Of a stretch of DNA of 36,005 nucleotides, positions 9,987 to 18,920 are shown one piece after another. Location of the stretch: the NCBI GenBank assembly GCA_009777255.1, contig WRMG01000010.1, positions 1 through 36,005 of the forward strand, written 5' to 3'. The notes under the pieces were generated by a model. That model was not told where the DNA came from and did no database searches. It saw nothing but the letters and a program-made list of their open reading frames with translations. The stretch's first letter is position 1, and each line of letters begins with the position of its first letter. This DNA is from Oscillospiraceae bacterium. GTDB taxonomy: Bacteria > Bacillota > Clostridia > Oscillospirales > UBA929. The translations under genes were made by a program, and so were the position numbers.

Positions 9987-10015
9987 GGCGCGATGCCATC
10001 ATCGCGCCGCGCCCC
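9983..10015 (+). repeat. GTAGGGCGCG-family palindromic repeat at the recG 3' end
   Basis: GTAGGGCGCGATGCCATCATCGCGCCGCGCCCC; perfect 9-bp stem GGCGCGATG (9987-9995) / CATCGCGCC (10000-10008) with CCAT loop. The TAG inside the repeat is the recG stop codon. Confidence 0.7.
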
Positions 10016-10046
10016 CATTCCGCGGCGCTTCTAAAAGGAGAACACT

Positions 10047-10424
10047 ATGCGCATAATACGCTATCTCTTCGCGGGCGGCTGTACAACGCTGGTCAACTTC
10101 GCGCTGTACACGCTGCTGACGCGCGCCGCCGGAATGGACGCGAACATCTCAAACATCGTTGCGGTCGTCTGCTCCGTGCTGTTCGCCTACGCGATAAACA
10201 AACTGTTCGTGTTCCGCTCAAAAGCCGAAAACCCCCGCGCGCTGCTGCGGGAGTTCATTTCATTCGCCGGCGCGCGCGGCATGACCATCGCGCTCGACGT
10301 CGCGGGCCTGTATATATTCCATACGCTGCTCGGGCTTTACGACATCGCGGTAAAGGCGGCGCTCGTAATCATCGTCGTTATACTAAACTATGTCATATCG
10401 CGCTTCTTTGTGTTCAAAACATAA
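10047..10424 (+). CDS. GtrA family membrane protein
   Basis: RYLFAGGCTTLVNFALYTLLT..NIVAVVCSVLFAYAINKLFVFRSK; four hydrophobic helices; AAAAGGAG RBS. Confidence 0.9.
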   Translation: MRIIRYLFAGGCTTLVNFALYTLLTRAAGMDANISNIVAVVCSVLFAYAINKLFVFRSKAENPRALLREFISFAGARGMTIALDVAGLYIFHTLLGLYDIAVKAALVIIVVILNYVISRFFVFKT

Positions 10425-10445
10425 GGGCGGGGTTTTCCCCCGCCC
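10425..10445. repeat. GGGCGGGG hairpin directly after the gtrA-like stop codon
   Basis: GGGCGGGG (10425-10432) / CCCCGCCC (10438-10445), 5-nt loop. No T-run follows. Confidence 0.6.
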
Positions 10446-10476
10446 GTTTGCGCGTTCTCCCCTCTAACGGAGGGAT

Positions 10477-11589
10477 TTAGTTCAATATCGCCTTTTCCGT
10501 TTCTTTGTCAAACAGATGTATCTTCTTCGAGTCAAACGCGACCTTTACCTTGTCGCCGGCGCGCGTTTTGGATCTGGGCGATACGCGGGCTGTGATCTGG
10601 CGGCCTTCGCAGTGCATATAAAGGTACGTTTCGGAGCCCATCAGCTCGACGACCTCAACGCCCATCTCGACCTGCGAGTCGGGGAACTGCGAAAGGAAGA
10701 CTTCCTCGTCGTGAATATCCTCGGAGCGGATACCCATAATGACCGTCTTGTCTTTATAGGCCAGCACCTCGGGACGGCGGCCGGTGACCTCGGGCAGCGT
10801 GACCGACGAGTTTCCGAATATGAGCTTTGTGACTCCGCCGTCGTCTTTTAATTCACACTCGATAAAGTTCATCTGCGGCGTCCCCATGAAGCCTGCGACA
10901 AACAGGTTGATCGGCGATTCATAAAGCACCTGCGGCGCGGCGACCTGCTGTATAAAGCCGTCCTTCATAACGACTATACGGGTACCCATCGTCATGGCCT
11001 CGGTCTGGTCATGCGTAACGTAGATAAACGTCGTGGCAAGGCGCTGATGCAGCTTCGTGATCTCCGTACGCATCTGGGCGCGCAGCTTTGCGTCAAGGTT
11101 GGAAAGCGGCTCGTCAAGCAGGAAGACCTTCGGGTTACGGACAATGGCGCGTCCGAGCGCGACACGCTGGCGCTGGCCGCCGGACAGAGCCTTGGGCTTG
11201 CGGTCAAGCAGATGCGAGATTTCCAAAACCCTCGCGGCTTCCTCGACGCGGCGCTTGATCTCGTCCTTGGGCGTCTTGCGCAGCTTCAGGCCGAAAGCCA
11301 TGTTCTCAAATACGGACATATGCGGGTAAAGCGCGTAGTTCTGGAACACCATCGCTATGTCGCGCTCCTTGGGCGGCACCTCGTTTACGAGGTTGCCGTC
11401 TATGTACAGCTCACCCTCGGTGATCTCCTCAAGACCGGCGACCATACGCAGGGTGGTGGACTTTCCGCAGCCGGAGGGACCTACAAGAACAACAAACTCC
11501 TTGTCCTCGATCTCAAGGTTAAAATCGGTGACTGCGGTTACGTTGCCGGGATAGCGTTTATAAAGCCCTTTCAGGTTAAGATTTGCCAT
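10477..11589 (-). CDS. Sugar ABC transporter ATP-binding protein, UgpC/MsmX/MalK type
   Basis: Walker A GPSGCGKSTTLRMVAGLE, signature LSGGQRQRVALGRAIV, Walker B FLLDEPLSNLDAKLR, C-terminal MalK/TOBE-like region. AGGAGG upstream on the minus strand. Confidence 0.95.
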   Translation of the reverse strand: MANLNLKGLYKRYPGNVTAVTDFNLEIEDKEFVVLVGPSGCGKSTTLRMVAGLEEITEGELYIDGNLVNEVPPKERDIAMVFQNYALYPHMSVFENMAFGLKLRKTPKDEIKRRVEEAARVLEISHLLDRKPKALSGGQRQRVALGRAIVRNPKVFLLDEPLSNLDAKLRAQMRTEITKLHQRLATTFIYVTHDQTEAMTMGTRIVVMKDGFIQQVAAPQVLYESPINLFVAGFMGTPQMNFIECELKDDGGVTKLIFGNSSVTLPEVTGRRPEVLAYKDKTVIMGIRSEDIHDEEVFLSQFPDSQVEMGVEVVELMGSETYLYMHCEGRQITARVSPRSKTRAGDKVKVAFDSKKIHLFDKETEKAILN

Positions 11590-11648
11590 TTGGTGAATAC
11601 CTCCTATAATGTATTGGGGAATAACGATTTTCTGATTAACATATTACC

Positions 11649-11668
11649 ATACAAACACGGATTTGTAT
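11649..11668. promoter_or_regulatory. Possible operator: inverted repeat upstream of the ABC ATPase
   Basis: ATACAAA-CACGGA-TTTGTAT, 60-80 nt upstream of the minus-strand start. A 10-bp direct repeat ACGGATTTGT is at 11657 and 11696. Confidence 0.35.
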
Positions 11669-11738
11669 AGTCATTAACATTCACAAAAATTTTATACGGA
11701 TTTGTGCATTTCTAACAAAACTTACGCGCCCGCACCGT

Positions 11739-11767
11739 TTGACAAACCGTAACATAAGGTGTATAAT
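11739..11767 (+). promoter_or_regulatory. Candidate sigA-type promoter for the DUF3048 lipoprotein gene
   Basis: Perfect TTGACA (11739-11744), 17 nt, TATAAT (11762-11767). Confidence 0.75.
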
Positions 11768-11776
11768 CCACACAGC

Positions 11777-11811
11777 TATCTGTTATCTGTACTCTGTAAT
11801 CTGTCATCTGA
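11777..11811 (+). repeat. Five tandem imperfect 7-nt units (consensus NATCTGT)
   Basis: TATCTGT TATCTGT ACTCTGT AATCTGT CATCTGA between the promoter and the RBS. Confidence 0.65.
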
Positions 11812-11830
11812 AAAAAGGAGCCTGCCGACA

Positions 11831-12925
11831 ATGAAAAAAGCCGCTCTTGTCATGCTCGCGCTTATGCTGCTGTTCTCCGGCTGTTCAAAAACGCCCGAGG
11901 AACCCGAACCGGAGCCGCCTCCCGAGGTCACCCCCGCGCCCACCCCGACGCCAACGCCCACTCCGACGCCGGAGCCGACGCCCGAGCCTGTTGACTACGG
12001 CGCTATGAACCCGCTGAACGGGCTGCCTCTGGCCGAAACCCACATCAGACGCCGCCCCGTCGCGGTCATGTATAACAACATAAAGGCCGCGCTGCCGCTT
12101 ATGGGCATCTCAAAGGCTGACCTTATTTACGAAGCTCTGGCCGAGGGCGGCATCACGCGCATCGTCGGCATGTTCAAGGACACGTCGGAGGTGCAGGTCA
12201 TCGGCACCGTGCGCAGCACGCGCGCCTATTACCTTGACATAGCGCAGGGGCACGACGCGCTGCTCATGCACGTCGGCTACAGCGAGGAGGCGCGCCTGCT
12301 CATCCGCGACCGCGGCCTGTACACGCTTAACGGGCTGCTGGGCGGCTTCCCGTTTTTCTACCGCGACGACGACCGCCGCAGGTCGGCGGGCCTTGAACAC
12401 AGCATGATGGCAAGCGGCGCCGATGTGGAAACCTTTTTAACCGAACATAAAACCGCGCGCGTATTATACGATGAGGATTACGATCCGTACAGCCTGCTTT
12501 TCGCCGATCCGGAAACGCCGGAACGCGGCGAACCGGCGAAAACGGTCGGCGTAACGTTTTCGAACTATAAAACCGGCCTGTTTGAGTATTTCGAGGAGGA
12601 CGGGCTGTATTATGTCTCCCAGTACGGCAATCCGATGACCGACGGCTCCGACAGTTCCCAGGTCACGGTCAAAAACGTGCTGGTGCTGCGCGCCGAGGTG
12701 TCGCCCGTACCCGGCGACAGGGAGGGGCGGCTCAGAACGAAGCTGACCGGCACCGGCGAGGGCATTTATATAAGCGGCGGCAAAGCGGAGGAAATACAGT
12801 GGAGCAAAGAGTCCCCCGCCGACCCGTTCGTCTACGCTCTGCCGGACGGCGAACCGCTGGCCCTCGCCCCCGGCGTAACCTACATCAATATCGTGCCGTT
12901 AACCGCCAAAATCGAAATTTCGTAA
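11831..12925 (+). CDS. DUF3048 (YerB-like) lipoprotein
   Basis: Lipobox LLFSGCSK; Pro/Thr/Glu-rich linker; NPLNGLP..RRPVAVMYNN..P..GISKADLIYEALAEGGITR typical of DUF3048. ATG 11831 follows AAAGGAG; the track start at 11759 overlaps the promoter. Confidence 0.88.
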   Translation: MKKAALVMLALMLLFSGCSKTPEEPEPEPPPEVTPAPTPTPTPTPTPEPTPEPVDYGAMNPLNGLPLAETHIRRRPVAVMYNNIKAALPLMGISKADLIYEALAEGGITRIVGMFKDTSEVQVIGTVRSTRAYYLDIAQGHDALLMHVGYSEEARLLIRDRGLYTLNGLLGGFPFFYRDDDRRRSAGLEHSMMASGADVETFLTEHKTARVLYDEDYDPYSLLFADPETPERGEPAKTVGVTFSNYKTGLFEYFEEDGLYYVSQYGNPMTDGSDSSQVTVKNVLVLRAEVSPVPGDREGRLRTKLTGTGEGIYISGGKAEEIQWSKESPADPFVYALPDGEPLALAPGVTYINIVPLTAKIEIS

Positions 12926-12931
12926 TCTTTA

Positions 12932-12960
12932 TTGACACTTCCGCCGGATTATAGTATCAT
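12932..12960 (+). promoter_or_regulatory. Candidate sigA-type promoter
   Basis: TTGACA (12932-12937), 17 nt, TATCAT (12955-12960). Confidence 0.6.
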
Positions 12961-13029
12961 TATTACATCGCGGCAGCGTCCGCCCGCCGCCCTCGCGGCG
13001 GCCCCCCGAAAACGAAAGGATGAACGCAT

Positions 13030-13710
13030 ATGAAACGCTCGGCCGTCAACAGTATAATAAAAAACTTTGAGAAAATCATAGAAAAGCACGGCTTTGTCCT
13101 GCCCCCGTTCTGCCGGTGGACGCCGGACGAGTGGCAGGCCAAAGGCCGCGAGTACGACGAAATACGCGACAACATGCTCGGCTGGGACGTAACGGACTAC
13201 GGCAAGGGCGACTTTGAAGACACCGGCCTCGCGCTGATAACACTGCGGAACGGCAGCTATAATAATTCCAAATACCCCAAGCCTTATGCGGAAAAGCTGC
13301 TCCTTTCACAGGAAAATCAGATAACGCCCATGCACTTCCATTTCAATAAAATGGAGGACATAATAAACCGCGGCGGCGGCAACCTGATGATAGAGCTTTA
13401 CAACTCAACGCCGGACGGAGCCTTTGCGGACACCGACATACGCGTCCTGTCCGACGGGCGCTCCTATACCGTCCCCTCCGGCACGGTCGTGCGCCTTACG
13501 CCGGGCGAGAGCATCACGCTGTATCAGGGCCTTTACCACAAATTCTGGGCCGAGGAGGGGTTCGGCCCCGTGCTGATCGGCGAGGTGTCGATGTGCAACG
13601 ACGACAAAACCGACAACAGGTTCTACAGCGAAGTCCCGCGCTTCAGCGTAATCGAAGAGGACGAGCCGCCGTACCGCCTGCTGTGCAACGAATATCCCGC
13701 CGCGAAATAA
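13030..13710 (+). CDS. D-lyxose ketol-isomerase-like cupin protein (DUF1498 type)
   Basis: FCRWTPDEW, GWDVTDYGKGDFEDTGLALITLRNG, YAEKLLLSQENQITPMHFHFNKMEDIINRGGGNL; cupin metal motif HFHxxKxE-like. Confidence 0.85.
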   Translation: MKRSAVNSIIKNFEKIIEKHGFVLPPFCRWTPDEWQAKGREYDEIRDNMLGWDVTDYGKGDFEDTGLALITLRNGSYNNSKYPKPYAEKLLLSQENQITPMHFHFNKMEDIINRGGGNLMIELYNSTPDGAFADTDIRVLSDGRSYTVPSGTVVRLTPGESITLYQGLYHKFWAEEGFGPVLIGEVSMCNDDKTDNRFYSEVPRFSVIEEDEPPYRLLCNEYPAAK

Positions 13711-13724
13711 GGTTATTACAGCAA

Positions 13725-13748
13725 GGGCGGGGGGTTCGGCTCCCGCCC
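13725..13748. repeat. GGGCGGG hairpin between the lyxose isomerase-like gene and mutS
   Basis: GGGCGGG (13725-13731) / CCCGCCC (13742-13748). Confidence 0.5.
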
Positions 13749-13788
13749 GCTTACATATACGCTAAGGCACGCTAAAGGGAGTGTGGCA

Positions 13789-16137
13789 ATGCCTAACATG
13801 ACACCGATGATGCGCCAGTATTTCAGTATAAAAGCTAAACACAAAGACTGCCTGCTGTTCTTCCGTCTGGGCGACTTCTACGAGATGTTCGGCGACGACG
13901 CGCGCCTCGCGTCGGGACTTCTGGGGCTCACGCTTACCACCCGCGACCGCGCCGTCGAAAACGCGGACGAGCGTATGCCCATGTGCGGCGTGCCCCACCA
14001 CAGCGCGACCGGCTACATAGCAAAGCTAATCGCCGCGGGCCACAAGGTCGCCGTCTGCGAACAGACCGAAGACCCCGCGACCGCAAAGGGCCTTGTATCG
14101 CGTGATGTCGTGCGCATAGTAACGCCCGGCACCCTGCTCGACGGCGACATGATGGACGAAGCCTCCAACAACTACATCGCCGCCGTTTATAACGGGCTTG
14201 ACAGCGCGGGTGTGTGCTTCGCGGACATATCCACGGGCACGGCGTACACCGCGCGCCTCAGCGGAACCGAGGAGGTAAAGAGCGAGCTCGCGCGCTTCAA
14301 CCCGAAAGAGATAATCGAAACCACTGACTTCACCCCCGACGACGGCGCGGACCGCCCCTACGACCCCGTGGCATACGCCTTCGGCGACAAAATGTCCAAG
14401 CTGCTCAGCCAGCTCCCGCCCGCGCGAAAGGCCGTCGAAGCGCTGCTCGCCTATGTCCGCAGAACACAGAAGCAGGGCGGCGCGGCGCTGGGGATCCTGC
14501 ACATCTATAACACCGGCGAATTTGTCGGGCTCGACGCCGCGGCGCGCCGCAATCTTGAGCTGACGGCCTCCCTCGCCGGCAAAAGGGAGACAAGCCTTCT
14601 GGGCGTGCTGGACCACACGCGCACGCCGATGGGCGCGCGCGTCCTGCGCTCCGACGTCGAAAAACCCCTGCGCGACCCGATAAGACTGGAGAACCGACTC
14701 TCCGGCGTCGAATATTTCTACAAGGACAGCATCGTCCGCTCCGATCTGCGCTCTCTCCTAAAGGGCTTCCCCGACATCGAAAGAATGGTCGGGCGCGCCG
14801 TATACGGGCGCTCCAACCCGCGCGAGGTGCGCGCGCTGGGCGACGCGTGCCTCAGGCTCGCCGGCATACGCGAGCTGCTCTCCGGCGCAGCCGCGCCGCT
14901 TATCCAGGAGCTTTACACCCGCGTAGACCCCATGGAAGACCTTGCCGGACTGATATGCGCCGCTCTGCTCGACCGCCCCGAAACCACCCAGAACGAGGGC
15001 GGCATTATCCGCGAAGGCTATCACCCCGAGGTGGACAGGCTGCGCGGCGTAAAGAACAACTCGCTCATCATGGTAGCCGATATGGAAACCGAGGAACGCG
15101 CCGCGACAGGCATAAAAAACCTCAAGGTAGGCTACAACCGCGTGTTCGGGTACTATATCGAGGTCACCAAGGTCAATATGCATCTGGTGCCCGAGCATTA
15201 CATAAGAAAGCAAACCATCGCCAACGGCGAACGCTATATAACAAACAGCCTCAAAGACATGGAGAGTACAATCCTCTCCGCTCAGGAGCGGCTGAACAAG
15301 CTGGAGAGCGACCTGTTCGACGACCTGCTGCACCAGATAATCGAGGGCGTCGGCAGATTCAGGGGCACGTCCCGCGCCATAGCGCGGCTCGACGTCCTGC
15401 TGTCCCACGCCGAAGCCGCCGAGCGCGGCCGCTACACCCGCCCGGTAGTAGACCTCTCCGGCAAGCTGGAGATAACCGAGGGCCGCCACCCCGTAGTCGA
15501 GAAAATGGCGGCCGACAAGGTTTTCACCCCGAACGACGCCGAGCTGGGCTCGGAGGCCCCGATAATCATACTCACAGGCCCGAACATGGCCGGCAAATCC
15601 ACATACATGCGCCAAATCGCGCTGATCACGATAATGGCCCACATCGGCAGCTTCGTCCCCGCGAGGGCGGCGCGTATCGGCATTGTTGACAGAATCTTCA
15701 CGCGTATCGGCGCCCACGACGATCTGGCGGGCGGACGCTCAACCTTCATGGTCGAAATGTCCGAGGTCGCCGATATACTCAAAAACGCCACAGGCGACAG
15801 CCTGCTCATTCTCGACGAGATCGGGCGCGGCACCTCCACATACGACGGCATGGCCGTCGCCCGCGCCGTGCTGGAGCGCGTCGCCGGCAAAATCGGCGCC
15901 AAAACCCTTTTTGCCACGCATTACCACGAGCTGACGGAGCTAGAGGGCCAGCTTACGGGCGTCCGCAACTTCAACGTGGCGGTGCAAAGGCGCGGCGAAA
16001 GCATCGTTTTTCTGCATAAAATCATCCCGGGCGGCGCCGACGACAGCTTCGGCGTAGAGGTCGCGCGGCTGGCCGGGCTGCCGGACGAGGTCGTCGCCCG
16101 CGCCGGTGAGATATTAAAAGAGCTGGAGGGCAAATAA
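13789..16137 (+). CDS. mutS: DNA mismatch repair protein MutS
   Basis: TPMMRQYFSIKAKHKDCLLFFRLGDFYEMFGDDA; Walker A TGPNMAGKSTYMRQ; LLILDEIGRGTSTYDG; FATHYHELTEL. Confidence 0.98.
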   Translation: MPNMTPMMRQYFSIKAKHKDCLLFFRLGDFYEMFGDDARLASGLLGLTLTTRDRAVENADERMPMCGVPHHSATGYIAKLIAAGHKVAVCEQTEDPATAKGLVSRDVVRIVTPGTLLDGDMMDEASNNYIAAVYNGLDSAGVCFADISTGTAYTARLSGTEEVKSELARFNPKEIIETTDFTPDDGADRPYDPVAYAFGDKMSKLLSQLPPARKAVEALLAYVRRTQKQGGAALGILHIYNTGEFVGLDAAARRNLELTASLAGKRETSLLGVLDHTRTPMGARVLRSDVEKPLRDPIRLENRLSGVEYFYKDSIVRSDLRSLLKGFPDIERMVGRAVYGRSNPREVRALGDACLRLAGIRELLSGAAAPLIQELYTRVDPMEDLAGLICAALLDRPETTQNEGGIIREGYHPEVDRLRGVKNNSLIMVADMETEERAATGIKNLKVGYNRVFGYYIEVTKVNMHLVPEHYIRKQTIANGERYITNSLKDMESTILSAQERLNKLESDLFDDLLHQIIEGVGRFRGTSRAIARLDVLLSHAEAAERGRYTRPVVDLSGKLEITEGRHPVVEKMAADKVFTPNDAELGSEAPIIILTGPNMAGKSTYMRQIALITIMAHIGSFVPARAARIGIVDRIFTRIGAHDDLAGGRSTFMVEMSEVADILKNATGDSLLILDEIGRGTSTYDGMAVARAVLERVAGKIGAKTLFATHYHELTELEGQLTGVRNFNVAVQRRGESIVFLHKIIPGGADDSFGVEVARLAGLPDEVVARAGEILKELEGK

Positions 16138-18008
16138 TGCCTAAAATCCGCGCGCTGCCGCCGCATGTCGCCGACCTGATCGCCGCCGGCGAGGTTGTCG
16201 AGCGCCCGGCGTCGGCCGCAAAGGAACTGATAGAGAATGCCGTAGACGCGGGCGCGTCGTCCGTCGTCGTCGAGATAACCGGCGGCGGCTCTGTTTTCCT
16301 GCGCGTCACCGACGACGGCTCTGGCATGTCGCCCGAGGACGCGCAGACGGCGTTTCAGCGCCACGCCACAAGCAAGATAAGAACCGCCGAGGACTTAACG
16401 CGCATAAAAACGCTGGGGTTCCGCGGCGAGGCGCTGGCGGCCATAGCCGCCGTATCGCGCGTCGATCTGCTGACCCGCGAACAGGGCTCCGACTTCGGCA
16501 CGGCCGTCCGCGCCGAGGGCGGCGCGATAACCGAGGCCTCACAGGCCGGCTGCCCGCTGGGCACAACGGTTATAATCAGGGACCTGTTCTACAACACCCC
16601 CGCCCGCCGCGCTTTCCTGAAAAAAGACAACTACGAGTCGCTTCAAATACAAAACGCCGTCGTCCGCGCGGCGCAGTCACGCCCCGACATCGCGTTTTCG
16701 TTTATGCGCGACGGGCGCGAGGAAATCCGCACCCCCGGCGGCGGCAGCCTGTCGGCGTGCCTGCACAGCCTGTGGGGCCGCGAAACGGCGTCAAACCTTA
16801 TAAAAATCGAAACAAAACACCTCGGGGGCGCCCTTTGCGGCTATGCCGCGCGTCCGGCGATAACCCGCGGCTCCCGCGAAATGCAGTATTTCTTTGTAAA
16901 CGGGCGCCCCGTGCGCTCGCGCTCGATGTACGCGGGACTGGAGGAGGCGTTCCGCCACGCCGTCCCGTCGGGCCGCCACCCCGTATGCTCGCTGCATCTG
17001 ACCATATCCGAGGAGCTTTACGACGTCAACGTCCACCCCGCCAAGCTGGAGGTCAAATTCGCCAACGAACGCGCCGTCTACGAGATAATTAACCGCGGCG
17101 TCAGCGACGCCCTGTCCGAAAACCCCGAACACAAACGCTGGACCATAAACACGGGCACATCCCCCGCGCCTCCCGTAGGGCGCGACGCCCCCGACTCGCC
17201 GCCCGCAGACGGCGGGGAAAAATATAACGCCGTCCCGCCCCCTTTCGTAAAGGGGGTGCCGCCCGCAGACGGCGGATTTCCCTCCTACGCCAAAACCCGC
17301 GCAAACACCCTGACCGTGGAACAACCCTCCACACCCCCCGCCGCCCCGCCGCCCTATCCCGTAGGGCGCGACGCCCCCGGCGCGCCGTCCCCCGCCGGGC
17401 CGGGTGTTTTCCCTCCTGCCCAGCAAACACTCCCCCCCGCCCAAGATTTCCGCTATATCGGCGAAGCGCTGGGCGGCTTCCTCATAGTCGAACGGGACGA
17501 CGCGCTGATACTGATCGACAAACACGCCGCGCACGAGCGCAAGCTGTTTGAACAGCTCGCCGCGAGCAGCGGCCCGCCGCTCTCCCAAATCCTGATAGCG
17601 CCCGCCGTCATAACGCTCGCGCCGCCCGAATGTGCCGTGATCCTTGAAAACGAGGGGATCGTCGCTGAAATAGGCTTTGAAATCTCGGAGTTCGGCGGCG
17701 CTTCTCTTGCGGTCCGCGCCTTGCCCGAGGGCGTCGATGTATCCGAAGCCGCGCCGATGCTCTCCGAGATCGCCGCTATCCTGAGGCGCGGCAAACGCGC
17801 CCCGTGGGAGGAAATCCGCGAATCCCTGCTCGAGATGATCGCCTGCAAGTCGGCGGTCAAAATCGGCCGCCGCCTCTCGGAGGAAGAGGCGCTGGAGGTC
17901 GTCCGCTGGGTGCTGAAGGACAACAACATATTCCACTGCCCTCACGGCCGCCCCGTCGCCGTCGTGATGACAAAAGAAGATATATACAAGCAGTTTTTAA
18001 GAGGATAA
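16137..18008 (+). CDS. mutL: DNA mismatch repair protein MutL (endonuclease-type C-terminus)
   Basis: IAAGEVVERPASAAKELIENAVDAG, GFRGEALAAIAAV, FYNTPARRAFLK; C-terminal DKHAAHERKLFE and CPHGRP motifs. The central linker contains repeat-derived segments. Confidence 0.97.
   Translation: MPKIRALPPHVADLIAAGEVVERPASAAKELIENAVDAGASSVVVEITGGGSVFLRVTDDGSGMSPEDAQTAFQRHATSKIRTAEDLTRIKTLGFRGEALAAIAAVSRVDLLTREQGSDFGTAVRAEGGAITEASQAGCPLGTTVIIRDLFYNTPARRAFLKKDNYESLQIQNAVVRAAQSRPDIAFSFMRDGREEIRTPGGGSLSACLHSLWGRETASNLIKIETKHLGGALCGYAARPAITRGSREMQYFFVNGRPVRSRSMYAGLEEAFRHAVPSGRHPVCSLHLTISEELYDVNVHPAKLEVKFANERAVYEIINRGVSDALSENPEHKRWTINTGTSPAPPVGRDAPDSPPADGGEKYNAVPPPFVKGVPPADGGFPSYAKTRANTLTVEQPSTPPAAPPPYPVGRDAPGAPSPAGPGVFPPAQQTLPPAQDFRYIGEALGGFLIVERDDALILIDKHAAHERKLFEQLAASSGPPLSQILIAPAVITLAPPECAVILENEGIVAEIGFEISEFGGASLAVRALPEGVDVSEAAPMLSEIAAILRRGKRAPWEEIRESLLEMIACKSAVKIGRRLSEEEALEVVRWVLKDNNIFHCPHGRPVAVVMTKEDIYKQFLRG
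17171..17379 (+). repeat. Two in-frame 23-bp direct repeats TCCCGTAGGGCGCGACGCCCCCG (17171-17193, 17357-17379) in the mutL linker
   Basis: Identical copies 186 bp apart (62 codons), both encoding PVGRDAP. Confidence 0.85.
17198..17275 (+). repeat. Two in-frame 18-bp direct repeats GCCGCCCGCAGACGGCGG (17198-17215, 17258-17275) plus hairpin CCCCCTTT-CGT-AAAGGGGG (17238-17256)
   Basis: Copies are 60 bp apart. The CGT-loop hairpin matches the architecture of the hairpin at 18921-18939. Confidence 0.8.
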
Positions 18009-18012
18009 GGAT

Positions 18013-18882
18013 ATGGTACTGTGCGTCATCGGCCCCACGGCGTCGGGCAAAACGGCGCTGTCCGTTGAACTTGCGCTCAAATTCGGCGGCGAGGTAATCT
18101 CCTGCGACTCCATGCAAATCTACCGCGGCATGGACATCGGCACGGCAAAACCAACGGCAGCCGAGCGCAAAGGCGTGCCGCACCATATGATAGACGTTTG
18201 CGATCCCTCCGAGCCGTATTCGGCGGCGCGTTACGCCCGCGAAGCCTCGGCGTGCGCGGACGATATACTGAAACGCGGCAGGCTCCCTGTAATCACCGGC
18301 GGCACGGGCCTTTACCTGAACGCGCTGCTGTACGGCATACACCGCGCCGAGGGCAGCGCCGGACTCCGCGAGGATATACAGCGCCGCAATGACCTGCACA
18401 CCGAACTGTCCAACCTTGACCCCGCCGCCGCCGCCAGACTGCACCCCAACGACAAACGCCGTATCGTCCGCGCTCTGGAGGTATATTATTCAAGCGGCAG
18501 GCCCATATCCGAACACCACGAGGAGTCGAAAAAAATCCCGCCCCGCTGGAAAACGCTGATCATCGGCATCCGTTTCGCCGACCGCGCCGAGCTGTACGAA
18601 CGCATAGAGCGGCGCGTTGACCGTATGCTGGAGCTGGGGCTGCCCGAAGAGATAAACGCCCTGCTGAGCCGCGTCCCGCCGCCCTGCCATACCGCGCTTC
18701 AGGCCATAGGCTACAAGGAACTCGGCGACGCGGAGGCCATAAAACGGAACACCCGCCGCTACGCCAAGCGCCAAATGACATGGTTCGGCAAAATGCCGGA
18801 TGTGCAGTGGATAGACTTCTCGGAAAATATTCTTGGCGAGGCGTCAAAAATCGCCGAAATCGCCGGTTTACATAAGCTATAA
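18013..18882 (+). CDS. miaA: tRNA dimethylallyltransferase MiaA
   Basis: VIGPTASGKTALSVELA, ISCDSMQIYRGMDIGTAKPT, GGTGLYLNALLYG, QAIGYKEL, YAKRQMTWF. Confidence 0.97.
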   Translation: MVLCVIGPTASGKTALSVELALKFGGEVISCDSMQIYRGMDIGTAKPTAAERKGVPHHMIDVCDPSEPYSAARYAREASACADDILKRGRLPVITGGTGLYLNALLYGIHRAEGSAGLREDIQRRNDLHTELSNLDPAAAARLHPNDKRRIVRALEVYYSSGRPISEHHEESKKIPPRWKTLIIGIRFADRAELYERIERRVDRMLELGLPEEINALLSRVPPPCHTALQAIGYKELGDAEAIKRNTRRYAKRQMTWFGKMPDVQWIDFSENILGEASKIAEIAGLHKL

Positions 18883-18895
18883 TATATGATATAAT
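18867..18895 (+). promoter_or_regulatory. Candidate hfq promoter overlapping the miaA 3' end
   Basis: TTTACA (18867-18872), 17 nt, TATAAT (18890-18895) with extended -10 TGA. Confidence 0.6.
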
Positions 18896-18920
18896 GCAAT
18901 TGCGGTCCGCGTTTTCCCTG

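Noticed and set aside
10425-10445. Intrinsic terminator after the gtrA-like gene
   Set aside because: Stable GC stem but followed by GTTTGCGCG rather than a T-run; better treated as a repeat hairpin.
11926-11990. CCGACGCC-type tandem repeats as a CRISPR or functional array
   Set aside because: In-frame Pro-Thr/Glu codons of a lipoprotein linker (TPTPTPTPEPTPEP), with no repeat-spacer structure.
16791-17945. 384-aa minus-strand ORF opposite mutL (and similar ones opposite mutS, recJ and rel)
   Set aside because: Same shadow-ORF effect; the plus-strand MutL, MutS, RecJ and Rel motifs are decisive.
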